NCBI GenBank assembly: GCA_964495385.1
Contig: CAZBVO010000008.1
Location: 5,510-69,509 of the forward strand
Reading direction: 5' to 3'
DNA length: 64,000 bases
Source of the DNA: CAG-1138 sp964495385
Lineage (GTDB): Bacteria; Bacillota; Clostridia; Christensenellales; CAG-917
Part shown: positions 51,256-59,181 of the stretch, one piece after another
How the letters are laid out: each line of letters begins with the position of its first letter
How positions within the stretch are numbered: the stretch's first letter is position 1
Notes under the pieces: model-generated
The model's database searches: none
Told to the model about the DNA's origin: nothing
Seen by the model: only the letters and a program-made list of their open reading frames with translations
Program-made: the position numbers and the translations under genes

Positions 51256-51975
51256 TCAATCCTTAATAAGTTCATCAACCGCTTCGGCCGCAATAAGCAG
51301 CCCGGCCACCGACGGAACGTACGGAAGGCTTCCCACAATGCCCCGTCTGTTTGCATTTTCCGCCATTACATCATCGTTTTTGACAGGTTTAACCGCCTGT
51401 TCGGTTGAATACAGCACTTTTACGTCGCTTATGCCCCTTGCTTTAAGCTCCTTTCGCATAACCCGAGCCAGCGGACATACGGTTGTTTTTGAAACGTCGG
51501 CTATTTTGAAAAGGTCGGGGCGAGTTTTGTTTCCCGTGCCCATCGACGAAATAACTTTTGCTCCGGCGTTTTTGGCATTTTCGATTATTGCAAGCTTTGC
51601 CGTAACCGTGTCAACGGCGTCCACAACCAAATCGTAGTTTGAAAAATCAAAATCCGAAACGTTGTCGCGGCCCACAAACACTTGCCTTGCAACAACTTCG
51701 CATTCAGGATTTATGTCCGAAATTCTCTCCTTCCACAGTTCGGTTTTCGGCCGACCGACGGTTGAGGTCAGCGCAATTATTTGGCGGTTTATGTTGGATT
51801 CGGCAACTACGTCGTTGTCCACCACGGTGATTTTCCCGACGCCGGCCCGTGCCAAAGCCTCGGTAACGTATCCTCCGACACCGCCAAGCCCGAACACGGC
51901 CACACTGCTTCGTTTAAGTTTTTCCACCGCTTCTTCGCCCAATATTAGCGCGGTGCGTGAAAATCTGTCCGCCAT
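51256..51975 (-). CDS. tcdA: tRNA threonylcarbamoyladenosine dehydratase
   Basis: E1-like enzyme, 239 residues, that cyclises t6A to ct6A in ANN-decoding tRNAs. It has RTALILGEEAVEKL, the ATP loop VFGLGGVGGYVTEALARAG, DNDVVAESNINRQ, DAVDTVTAKLAII and SSMGTGNKTRPD. Length and motifs point to TcdA rather than MoeB or ThiF, as the CxxC zinc motifs are missing. First gene of the operon with GGDEF, galU and galE. Confidence 0.93.
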   Translation of the reverse strand: MADRFSRTALILGEEAVEKLKRSSVAVFGLGGVGGYVTEALARAGVGKITVVDNDVVAESNINRQIIALTSTVGRPKTELWKERISDINPECEVVARQVFVGRDNVSDFDFSNYDLVVDAVDTVTAKLAIIENAKNAGAKVISSMGTGNKTRPDLFKIADVSKTTVCPLARVMRKELKARGISDVKVLYSTEQAVKPVKNDDVMAENANRRGIVGSLPYVPSVAGLLIAAEAVDELIKD

Positions 51976-52004
51976 AAATCCTCGTTAAATTTATATATAC
52001 AATA

Positions 52005-52033
52005 ATTATAAAGCATATTGCACCGATTTTCAA
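52005..52033 (-). promoter_or_regulatory. Promoter of tcdA-GGDEF-galU-galE operon
   Basis: Minus-strand TTGAAA (52028-52033), 17-nt spacer, perfect TATAAT (52005-52010). Confidence 0.75.
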
Positions 52034-52073
52034 CTGTTTTGAAACAAATACGGCAAAATGCGGCGGCGTAAAA

Positions 52074-52099
52074 CAAAAAAAGCAGGCATAGCCTGCTTT
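52074..52099 (-). terminator. Terminator of the transporter/DUF6512 genes
   Basis: Minus-strand AAAGCAGGC-TAT-GCCTGCTTT then TTTT, 6 bp after the stop of the gene at 52105. Confidence 0.88.
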
Positions 52100-52104
52100 A
52101 AAAT

Positions 52105-52629
52105 CTAAGGTTCTATAAATATCGGAAGCGGCGGCGCATAAAAGGTCAGCACGCAAAATCCGGCAACGAACATCGCCAACACGACAATCGAGCCTATTCT
52201 GCACGCCTTGACGCAATGAGCTCGCCTGTAAACGTGCGCCGCAACCAACTGCCCGAAGGCCACGGCCAGCGCCATAAGCACCAAATCAACCCACATAACG
52301 TCTACGGCGATGCCGAATCCGGAATGCAACAAATAGTATCCCGACATAACCGCCAAAAGCTGAACCGACACGCTTATAAGGCACGCCGCGGCAAAGTCGT
52401 TTTTCTTAAAATCGCCCTCGGCCGCCAAAATGAACATCCCTACGATATAAGCCGTCACCGTCGGAAACAAAAGCAGTTTCAAATGCTCCCAAACGCTTTC
52501 GTTTACCGGAGAAAACAGCGCCACGAAATTGCACGGAATCCACTCATACAAAAAGTGCTGCAACGTTGCCGCCAAAAGCACCGCTGCGATTGTAAACATA
52601 AAAAATTTTTCGGTTTTAGTCGTCTTCAT
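52105..52629 (-). CDS. DUF6512-like membrane protein
   Basis: A 174-residue membrane protein with four to five TM helices. The motif SPVNESVWEHLKLLLFP (about residues 40-56) is the hallmark I recall for DUF6512 proteins of Clostridia. The function is unknown. It lies 35 bp after the anion permease gene and probably shares its transcript, which ends at the hairpin at 52074-52099. Confidence 0.8.
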   Translation of the reverse strand: MKTTKTEKFFMFTIAAVLLAATLQHFLYEWIPCNFVALFSPVNESVWEHLKLLLFPTVTAYIVGMFILAAEGDFKKNDFAAACLISVSVQLLAVMSGYYLLHSGFGIAVDVMWVDLVLMALAVAFGQLVAAHVYRRAHCVKACRIGSIVVLAMFVAGFCVLTFYAPPLPIFIEP

Positions 52630-52664
52630 ACCCTTAGGATAAGAAGTTTTCGGTTTTTTATACG

Positions 52665-53957
52665 CTAAACCAGCAAAGCCAGAACACCGAGCGTAACAAC
52701 AAGCGACAACACGGACGTCAAAGAATTATATTTCAAAAAATCCGCAAAAGACATTTTTACGCCGTTCTTTTTGAGGATGCTCTGCCACATGATCCCCGCA
52801 AGTGCGCCTATAGGGGTAAGCGTTGCGCCGAGATTGCTCCCCACCACCGTCGCATACACGGCTCCGAGGCCTCCGCCCGATTTGAGCACCGCCGAATACA
52901 GCACGCTCATCGGAATGTTGTTTATTACGTTAGATGCCAAATAGCTTGTTATCCCGTATGTAAAAACCTCTCCGCGCCCCTCCAAAAGTTCGGCGATTTT
53001 TGCGGTAACTCCGCACTTTTCAAGCGACAGCACAACCGCAAACATCGACAAAACAAACGGCACGATTTCAAGCGGAACCCTTTTTAAAGTGGCCAGCTCG
53101 ATTGAAAAATATCGGTGCTTCATCAATGCGTACGCAGTGGCGAAAATAAACAGGCTTATCGCAAAACAAAGTGTTAAAATCCACATTTCGATGTCTATAT
53201 ATGCCGATATTGCCAAAAGCACTATGCATATCGACAAGTGTGCGATGCCGGTTATAAGCATACCTTTGCTTTTTATTTCGGTGGTTTCGATTTCGGCATC
53301 CATCGGTTTTTTGAGCGGTTTTGCAAATATGATCAAAAGCATTCCGTACTCGACGACACCGCAAACAAGCGTCGGCAAAATCATAACTTTAAGGTACTGC
53401 ACAAAGGTCAATCCTGCCGCCGAACCTAAATAAATGTTTGTAGGGTTTCCGATAATAAGGGCCATGCTGAAACTGTTGGCGGCAACGAATTCCGCAACCA
53501 AATACGGCACGGCGGATATTTTGGCACGCTTGCAAAAATGGCATATAAACGGCGTAAAAGTCAAAACAACCACGTCGTTGCTGGTGAACACGGTCAGCAA
53601 TCCGACGGCCGCAAAAAGCATTGTAAACAGCTTAAGCTGACTGCTTTTCCCACGTTTCAACGCTTCGTTTGCAAGCCAGGCGAAAAACCCGACCTCGTCC
53701 AAAAAAACGGACATCACCGTCATCGACAGAAACAGCACCAAAATTTTTATGGGGTTCATCGAACCGTCGGCGGTAAGGCCGGCCGCCAATTCCGAAAAGC
53801 TAAGTCTTCCCGTCAAAAGCAGTGCCGCCGCCCCCAAAAGTGCGGCAATCGGATAGGTCGACAACGTCAGTTTTTTGATTTTTATCTGAGGCAAAAACAA
53901 GCAGCCTGCAATAAGCAAGCCGCTTGTCGCCAACGTAATTATTACGGTAAGAGTCAT
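52665..53957 (-). CDS. ArsB/NhaD-type anion or ion permease
   Basis: This 430-residue transporter has about eleven membrane helices and belongs to the ion transporter superfamily with ArsB. LLTVFTSNDVVVLTFTPFICHFCKRA and VIGNPTNIYLG-like ALIIGNPTNIYLG, plus VGSNLGATLTPIGALAGIMW near the end, are the two SNxxxx-type substrate-binding loops. No arsR or arsC is near, so arsenite is not supported; carboxylate or phosphate-like anions are as likely. Confidence 0.85.
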   Translation of the reverse strand: MTLTVIITLATSGLLIAGCLFLPQIKIKKLTLSTYPIAALLGAAALLLTGRLSFSELAAGLTADGSMNPIKILVLFLSMTVMSVFLDEVGFFAWLANEALKRGKSSQLKLFTMLFAAVGLLTVFTSNDVVVLTFTPFICHFCKRAKISAVPYLVAEFVAANSFSMALIIGNPTNIYLGSAAGLTFVQYLKVMILPTLVCGVVEYGMLLIIFAKPLKKPMDAEIETTEIKSKGMLITGIAHLSICIVLLAISAYIDIEMWILTLCFAISLFIFATAYALMKHRYFSIELATLKRVPLEIVPFVLSMFAVVLSLEKCGVTAKIAELLEGRGEVFTYGITSYLASNVINNIPMSVLYSAVLKSGGGLGAVYATVVGSNLGATLTPIGALAGIMWQSILKKNGVKMSFADFLKYNSLTSVLSLVVTLGVLALLV

Positions 53958-53970
53958 ATATAAAATTTGT

Positions 53971-54807
53971 TTACCATTCTTTTTTCGGTTGTTTTTCGAT
54001 TGCCGACGTCATATCGTCCAACCAATTTCCGTCGTAAAGCTCTATCAAGCCGCGGTCGCAACCGGCCGCAAGACGGGCATCGAACGGAATTTTGGCAACG
54101 TTTTCGATGTTGTACTCTGCGGCAATTTCGTCAACACGGCTTTTGCCGAACAACTCGTGCTTTTTACCGCAATCCGGGCAGACGAAATAGCTCATATTTT
54201 CAACTATGCCGATCACCGGAACGTTCATCATATTTGCCATTTTCACGGCTTTTTCGACTATCATTCCCACCAATTCCTGCGGACTGGTAACGATGATTAT
54301 TCCGTCCAACGGCAAGCTTTGAAAAACCGTCAGCGGAACGTCGCCCGTTCCAGGAGGCATATCAACGTACATAAAGTCGACGTCGCCCCAAACCACGTCC
54401 GTCCAAAACTGTTTGACCGCACCGGCAATCACCGGACCGCGCCAAACGACGGGATCGTTGTCGTTTTCAAGCAACAAATTTAAGGACATAACCTGCACTC
54501 CCGTCCCCGACAGCACCGGATAAAGGCCCACGTCGTCCGAAACGGCCTTGCGCCTTATTCCGAACATTTTAGGGATGGACGGGCCCGTTACGTCGCCGTC
54601 CAAAATTGCGGCGTTGAAGCCTCTTTTTTGACTGTTAACGGCCAAAAGTGAGGTTACAAGCGATTTTCCAACCCCTCCTTTGCCGCTGACTATGCCGATA
54701 ACTTTTTTGATTTTCGACAGTTCGTGCGGCTTGTCCAACAAGCTTTTCGGATCGCGCGACTTACAATTTTGACTGCAAGAAGAACAATCGTGCGTGCATT
54801 CACTCAT
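53971..54807 (-). CDS. Mrp/NBP35-family iron-sulfur carrier ATPase
   Basis: P-loop scaffold or carrier for iron-sulfur clusters, 278 residues. VSGKGGVGKSLVTSLLA is the deviant Walker A, YVDMPPGTGD Walker B, and NMSYFVCPDCGKKHELFG holds the CxxC that binds a bridging cluster at the dimer interface. The N-terminus adds a Cys-rich segment (CTHDCSSCSQNC), as in ferredoxin-like Nbp35 tails. The stop of the AGCS gene lies 10 bp upstream. Confidence 0.95.
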   Translation of the reverse strand: MSECTHDCSSCSQNCKSRDPKSLLDKPHELSKIKKVIGIVSGKGGVGKSLVTSLLAVNSQKRGFNAAILDGDVTGPSIPKMFGIRRKAVSDDVGLYPVLSGTGVQVMSLNLLLENDNDPVVWRGPVIAGAVKQFWTDVVWGDVDFMYVDMPPGTGDVPLTVFQSLPLDGIIIVTSPQELVGMIVEKAVKMANMMNVPVIGIVENMSYFVCPDCGKKHELFGKSRVDEIAAEYNIENVAKIPFDARLAAGCDRGLIELYDGNWLDDMTSAIEKQPKKEW

Positions 54808-54817
54808 ACTTATCTCC

Positions 54818-56842
54818 TTAAACGGCGACAGCGGCGATTTGTTCGTTCTGTTGCTCGTTTTGTTGTTTTATTTTTTTGGTATCCTTATACAGTCTGTTCA
54901 TATAGTTGACAAGATATGCAAAGCCCACAAGCGGATTGGTCAAATACACAAACAGAAGCGGCGACGAAATGTAGCGAAGTTCGGTTATGTTGTAACTTTT
55001 TGCGATTTTTTCGATTTTGACCGACGCCCTAAACGCCCAATAAACGTGGTAGATAGGGATAAACGTCGACAGGAATCGAAGCACTATGTCGCAATCGTCG
55101 TTGCGCTCGTAAGCAAGCCACTTTATCATGTTGTAAATGTAAATCCAACCGTACACACCCAGCGTCAACATCGAAAACAGCACGACTCGGGATGCGCTTT
55201 CCGACAGCATTTTGTCGTCGATGGTGCGTTTTTCCTGCGGTTTTTCGTAAATAAACTGATAGTCCTCGGTAAGCTGTTTTGCGCTTCTCTCCTCGTCCTC
55301 GAGCTTCTTTTTGAGTTCGTCGTTGAAGTCGTCGTAAGCGGACAGCATCGGTTCGACGTGAAGTCCGGACATCCTTTGGAAGTAGTTTTTGATGATGCGA
55401 ACGGTCAACCCCGACAAGCCTATAAGGCAAATGAGGTTAGGGATGCACATTACAAAGTTGAATATGTCGGCAACCTGAAAAGCCAAGGTCGAAGTGATGA
55501 CGCTTCCCAGCATTATTATCGCAACGTAAACTACTTTGAACACCACAACGGATTTTTTGCCGAACATGTACTGCACGGATTCCTCGCCGTAATAGCTCCA
55601 ACTGAGAATGGTGGTGAAAGCAAACAGCGGCAAAATGATGCTGTACGAAACTTTGCCCACGGCTCCGAGAGCCTGACTGAAAGCCGTTTGAGCCAAAACC
55701 GCTCCGTCGGTTACAGAGGACGAGCCCATGTAAACGCCGTCCAAAACGCCCGTGGTGAGGTTTACAAGTGCCGTCAGCGTGCAAATAACCATGGTTACGA
55801 TAAACACCTCGACGATGCCCCACATGCCCTGTTTGACCGGTTCGGTGGTGTCGGATGCGCTGTGCGCTATAACGCTGCTTCCGAGGCCCGCTTCGTTGCT
55901 GAACACGCCTTTCGAGAAGCCTTGACGCATACTTACGGCTATGCCGTAGCCTGCCAAACCGCCGGCGCCCGCTTTGAAGTTGAACGCGCATTTGAATATA
56001 AGCGCAAACGCTTGCGGAACGGCCTTAACGTTCATAAAAATTATGACCAGCGTCATCAACACAAAGTAAATCGCCATAAACGGCACTATGTAGCTTGCAA
56101 CCTTGCCTATGCGGCTTATTCCGCCCAAAATAACAAGGCCTATAACAAGTGCAACCACAAGTCCCGTCACCCACTGAGGAATGTTGAAGCCCTCCTTCAT
56201 GGTCGAAGCGATGGTGGACGACTGAACCATATTCATGCTTATGGCGGCAAGTATACATCCTACGCAAAAAACCACTGCAAGCCATTTGCATTTAAGTCCG
56301 TTTCTGATATAGAACATCGGTCCGCCGTGAACGCCTTTGCCGTCATCGGTTTTTTTGCGGAAGTAAACGCCCAAAGTTTTTTCGGCGAAGCTTGTCATCA
56401 TGCCGAAAAATGCGCTTATCCACATCCAAAACACCGCGCCCGGGCCGCCCAGCACCATTGCCGTGGTAACGCCTACCACGTTGCCCGTGCCTATCGTTCC
56501 GGCGATTGCCGTCGAAAACGCCTCGAACGGCGAAACGGATTTCACGCCTGCCGCTTCTGCCGCGGCCTTTTTGCGATCCTGCACGTCCATACGGCTTTCC
56601 AAAGGCAATTTGTAATCCTTAAGCGATGCGCCCAAGCTTTTGAAAGTCGGGCCGAAAGTCGATTTGAAGGCAGTAGGAAATTTCGTGACCTGTTTAAAAC
56701 CACCTCTAAACGTAAGCAACAATCCCGTGCCGAGCAATGCGATTATCATCGGAAGCGAAAGTGCCTTCGAATAAATCGTTTCGCACAATTTCCCGAGGTC
56801 GGAAACAAATTCGCCGAAGCCTCCGCAAATAAGCAATTCCAT
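54818..56842 (-). CDS. AGCS alanine/glycine:cation symporter fused to a DUF4234-like domain
   Basis: Sodium-coupled amino acid importer with an extra domain, 674 residues against about 450-500 for the family. The AGCS core (1-490) has TGLLLTFRGGF, GTGNVVGVTTAMVLGGPGAVFWMW, NEAGLGSSVIAHSASDT and a TTILSWSYYGEE motif. After an acidic coiled linker (about 500-545) come four more hydrophobic segments with LTLGVYGWIYIYNMIKWL and IPIYHVYWAF, which resemble DUF4234. A Gln-rich tail ends the chain. The frame is open throughout, so the fusion is real in this assembly. Confidence 0.9.
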   Translation of the reverse strand: MELLICGGFGEFVSDLGKLCETIYSKALSLPMIIALLGTGLLLTFRGGFKQVTKFPTAFKSTFGPTFKSLGASLKDYKLPLESRMDVQDRKKAAAEAAGVKSVSPFEAFSTAIAGTIGTGNVVGVTTAMVLGGPGAVFWMWISAFFGMMTSFAEKTLGVYFRKKTDDGKGVHGGPMFYIRNGLKCKWLAVVFCVGCILAAISMNMVQSSTIASTMKEGFNIPQWVTGLVVALVIGLVILGGISRIGKVASYIVPFMAIYFVLMTLVIIFMNVKAVPQAFALIFKCAFNFKAGAGGLAGYGIAVSMRQGFSKGVFSNEAGLGSSVIAHSASDTTEPVKQGMWGIVEVFIVTMVICTLTALVNLTTGVLDGVYMGSSSVTDGAVLAQTAFSQALGAVGKVSYSIILPLFAFTTILSWSYYGEESVQYMFGKKSVVVFKVVYVAIIMLGSVITSTLAFQVADIFNFVMCIPNLICLIGLSGLTVRIIKNYFQRMSGLHVEPMLSAYDDFNDELKKKLEDEERSAKQLTEDYQFIYEKPQEKRTIDDKMLSESASRVVLFSMLTLGVYGWIYIYNMIKWLAYERNDDCDIVLRFLSTFIPIYHVYWAFRASVKIEKIAKSYNITELRYISSPLLFVYLTNPLVGFAYLVNYMNRLYKDTKKIKQQNEQQNEQIAAVAV

Positions 56843-56886
56843 TTAAAAACATCTCCCTGTGTCGCAACTTGCTTGCGGCACAAGCA

Positions 56887-56914
56887 ATTATAGCAAATTA
56901 AAAAAATAAAGCAA
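56887..56914 (-). promoter_or_regulatory. Promoter of AGCS-mrp
   Basis: Minus-strand TTGCTT (56909-56914), 16-nt spacer, perfect TATAAT (56887-56892). Confidence 0.65.
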
Positions 56915-56947
56915 CCTTTTATTACATAAAAATTGCAAAAAAAGCAC

Positions 56948-56980
56948 AAAAAAATCGCCCCGCCGATTTTGGCGAGGCGA
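56948..56980 (-). terminator. Terminator of the M28 peptidase gene
   Basis: Minus-strand TCGCCTCGCC-AAAATC-GGCGGGGCGA followed by TTTTTTT; one mismatch in a 10-bp stem. Confidence 0.88.
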
Positions 56981-56993
56981 CAAATGCAAAATT

Positions 56994-58226
56994 TTATTTT
57001 GCGTCGTATTTTTCCAACGCTCTTACACTGATTGCATAGCAGTCGGCGATGCATTCGAGGTTGAGGTTGTCGTAAGTGTCGCGACGGGTGTGATAGTAAT
57101 CCTGCAGATTGTGGTTCAAAGCGGTGATGCCTGCAGCCCTGAAACCTGCCTGATTGAATGCTGCGGAGTCGGTTGCGCCGCCGAACAGAGGAATTTGGCC
57201 TCTTCCGCACTTAATGCCCAATTCATTTGCAGAATCGACAAACAGATCGCTTGCAGCCTTGTCGGCCTTAACGGTGGAGTTGAGGTCGCGATCGTTGACC
57301 TGCAAATACTTGGATTCGTGAATCGTGTCGTAAGACATGATGATGGTTTCAACGTCTTGGAATTCGCCTTTATGCTGTTCGCACCAAGCTTTTGCGCCTC
57401 TGAGGCCTGCTTCTTCGCTGCCGGAGAGGATAACGCCGATTTCGGTGTTTTCGAGTTCGATGCCTTCGTCTTTCATGGCTTTAAGCAAAGCGATGCCCAT
57501 ATAGCAACCGGTGAGGTTGTCGTTTGCGCCGTCAACGATAACTTTTTTGTCCCACATCTTGTACATACCTGCAAGGAACGGAGCAAAAACCAAGCCTACG
57601 AGGCCCAAAGTCATCCAGATGCCGCCGTCAACCGGAGCATAACCTACGGAATTGACGATAACTCTTGCGATGCAGAGGCCCAAATAATACAATGCGCCGA
57701 TAACGCTGATAACGATGTGCAAAGCATAAACTATGCCGCCGCAATGATAGTTTACAGGCCATTCCCAAGCAGCGTCAGGGTGTCCGTTGAAGAATATACG
57801 GCGTTTAACTTCGCCCGTGCAACTCTTGATGGCGGTTACGTTGTGACCGGTTTTTTCAGGGAAGAAGCAATCCACAAACTTTTTGTAGCATACAAATTGC
57901 AAGCCCATGATCACAAATCCCAATACGATGAGTGCGATACCCACGATAGGAAGGAAGAAATAACTGATGATGCCGAGGAAAACAAAGGTTACGGTGAAAT
58001 AAATCCAACCGAAGAAGCTGCCCGGATTTTCCTTGTAACTTTCAACGGAAACCTTTTCGCATCCGCAATCGTTTTTAAGGACGTCGGCCATGTATTCGCA
58101 AGCCTTCTTTTCGCCCTCGCTGCCGGGACTGCGTTTTTCGATATTTTTACAAATATGCTCGATTTCGGCAGCCATGTAATCGGCGGCTTTTTTCTTGTCG
58201 TCAATAAGTTTTTGTAGTTTGCCCAT
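56994..58226 (-). CDS. M28-family peptidase with membrane helices inserted in the catalytic domain
   Basis: This 410-residue protein has the five metal ligands of M28 di-zinc aminopeptidases: His in FNGHPDAAWEW (about 149), Asp in DGANDNLTG (about 236), the catalytic and bridging Glu pair in LSGSEEAGLRGA, Asp in SYDTIHE and His in ALNHNLQDYYHTRRDTYDN. Two hydrophobic hairpins (about 72-112 and 163-224) interrupt the domain before and after the first ligand. No signal peptide is seen, so the active site is probably at the cytoplasmic face. Monocistronic with promoter and terminator. Confidence 0.88.
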   Translation of the reverse strand: MGKLQKLIDDKKKAADYMAAEIEHICKNIEKRSPGSEGEKKACEYMADVLKNDCGCEKVSVESYKENPGSFFGWIYFTVTFVFLGIISYFFLPIVGIALIVLGFVIMGLQFVCYKKFVDCFFPEKTGHNVTAIKSCTGEVKRRIFFNGHPDAAWEWPVNYHCGGIVYALHIVISVIGALYYLGLCIARVIVNSVGYAPVDGGIWMTLGLVGLVFAPFLAGMYKMWDKKVIVDGANDNLTGCYMGIALLKAMKDEGIELENTEIGVILSGSEEAGLRGAKAWCEQHKGEFQDVETIIMSYDTIHESKYLQVNDRDLNSTVKADKAASDLFVDSANELGIKCGRGQIPLFGGATDSAAFNQAGFRAAGITALNHNLQDYYHTRRDTYDNLNLECIADCYAISVRALEKYDAK

Positions 58227-58274
58227 AATTCTCTCCTATTTGCTTATTTGGTCTGAGACCATAACTTAAGAATA

Positions 58275-58304
58275 ATTGTATCACATGATGTTTGACAATT
58301 TCAA
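58275..58304 (-). promoter_or_regulatory. Promoter of the M28 peptidase gene
   Basis: Minus-strand TTGAAA (58299-58304), 18-nt spacer, TACAAT (58275-58280). Confidence 0.6.
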
Positions 58305-58476
58305 GTCATACGGAAAAATTTTTAATTTTTTTTGCCATCTTTTCCGCTCCGAGCCGCCCGTTTTTTCAAAAAATCGACACCGATGCCGTTTGTGCCTAAA
58401 AAATTAAAGCCGCCAATTCGACTCTTTTGCCTCGGCGTCCGGAACAAATCCGTTTAAAACGCTTAAAAATCGGTAC

Positions 58477-58500
58477 AAAAAAAGGCGGATGCGCCGCCTT
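58477..58500 (-). terminator. Terminator overlapping the LMW-PTP stop
   Basis: Minus-strand AAGGCGG-CGCAT-CCGCCTT followed by TTTTTG; the stem begins inside the TAA stop codon of the phosphatase gene. Confidence 0.85.
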
Positions 58501-58850
58501 ATTTTTTTGTCGTTTTAAACACAAAGTCCAAAAAACCGTCCAAACCTTGCGTTATATCGTCATAAGTTGTTTTGAAATCGCCCGTATACCAAGGATCGGC
58601 AACGTCCCGTCGGAGGCCGCAAAAATCCGAAAGNNNNNNNNNNNNNNNNNNNNNNNNNNNNNNNNNNNNNNNNNNNNNNNNNNNNNNNNNNNNNNNNNNN
58701 NNNNNNNNNNNNNNNNNNNNNNNNNNNNNNNNNCTGCTCCATCCCCGCCTTTTTCACTCGGTCTTTAAGCAAAAATTCGGCCATAGGGCTGCGACAGATG
58801 TTGCCGTGGCAAACAAACATAACCCTGATTTTAGCCATGCCGTTTGTCAT
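58499..58850 (-). CDS. Low-molecular-weight protein tyrosine phosphatase interrupted by an assembly gap
   Basis: The N-terminal part (MAKIRVMFVCHGNICRSPMAE) carries the P loop CHGNICRS; 100 Ns follow. After the gap another frame reads the family C-terminus LRRDVADPWYTGDF...TYDDITQGLDGF and stops at TAA 58499-58501. The frame change reflects the unknown gap length: the visible 83 codons are about 65-70 short of a normal 150-residue enzyme, so the real gap is nearer 200 nt than 100. The start is either ATG 58848-58850 (overlapping the HTH stop) or ATG 58836-58838. Confidence 0.85.
58634..58733. other. Assembly gap (100 N)
   Basis: Exactly 100 undetermined bases, a standard scaffolding placeholder. 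It falls inside the LMW-PTP gene. Confidence 1.
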
Positions 58851-59179
58851 TTGTAAACGATTATGTCCGACGGCTCGACGCCGCACATTTCGCAATAAAA
58901 CATAAGATTTTCCACGTCGATAGGCGTGCGCCCCGTCTCCCAATTCGCAACCGATCCGGTGTTCATAACCGCCCCGAGTTCGGCCTGCGAAATGTTTTGA
59001 TCCATCTCGAAAATGCAGTCCTCGCACTTATAGTCGTAGCACAGGTGTCTGTCGTCGATTTGATTTTTCGAAAGCCACCAGCAAACGTAACGGCGAAGGT
59101 TTATGTTGTCGTTTCTCAAAAGTTTAAGTTTGTAGCCGGTTTTTTCCCAATCGATGTGTTTAAGTTTAATTTCTTCCAT
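58847..59179 (-). CDS. XRE-type HTH protein with Cys-rich insertion
   Basis: A 110-residue protein whose second half reads like a Cro/C1 HTH (ISQAELGAVMNTGSVANWETGRTPIDVENL), while the expected first helix (TGYKLKLLRNDN) is separated from it by about 35 residues containing VCWWLSKN and CYDYKCEDC. Six Cys in all (33, 47, 52, 55, 96, 99) suggest a metal or redox site. It overlaps the LMW-PTP start by 4 nt, so regulator and phosphatase are coupled. What it controls is unknown. Confidence 0.8.
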   Translation of the reverse strand: MEEIKLKHIDWEKTGYKLKLLRNDNINLRRYVCWWLSKNQIDDRHLCYDYKCEDCIFEMDQNISQAELGAVMNTGSVANWETGRTPIDVENLMFYCEMCGVEPSDIIVYK

Positions 59180-59181
59180 AT

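Noticed and set aside
52665..53957. Arsenite exporter ArsB
   Set aside because: Fold family fits, but there is no arsR or arsC nearby; a specific arsenic role is not supported.
54794..56893. A 699-codon open frame on the plus strand opposite the AGCS symporter
   Set aside because: Its translation is dominated by His, Arg and Gln in patterns typical of antisense frames, it has no ribosome site, and the minus strand carries a clear transporter.
58572..58856. Open frames reading through the N gap
   Set aside because: They exist only because undetermined bases are treated as open; the real gene is the minus-strand phosphatase.
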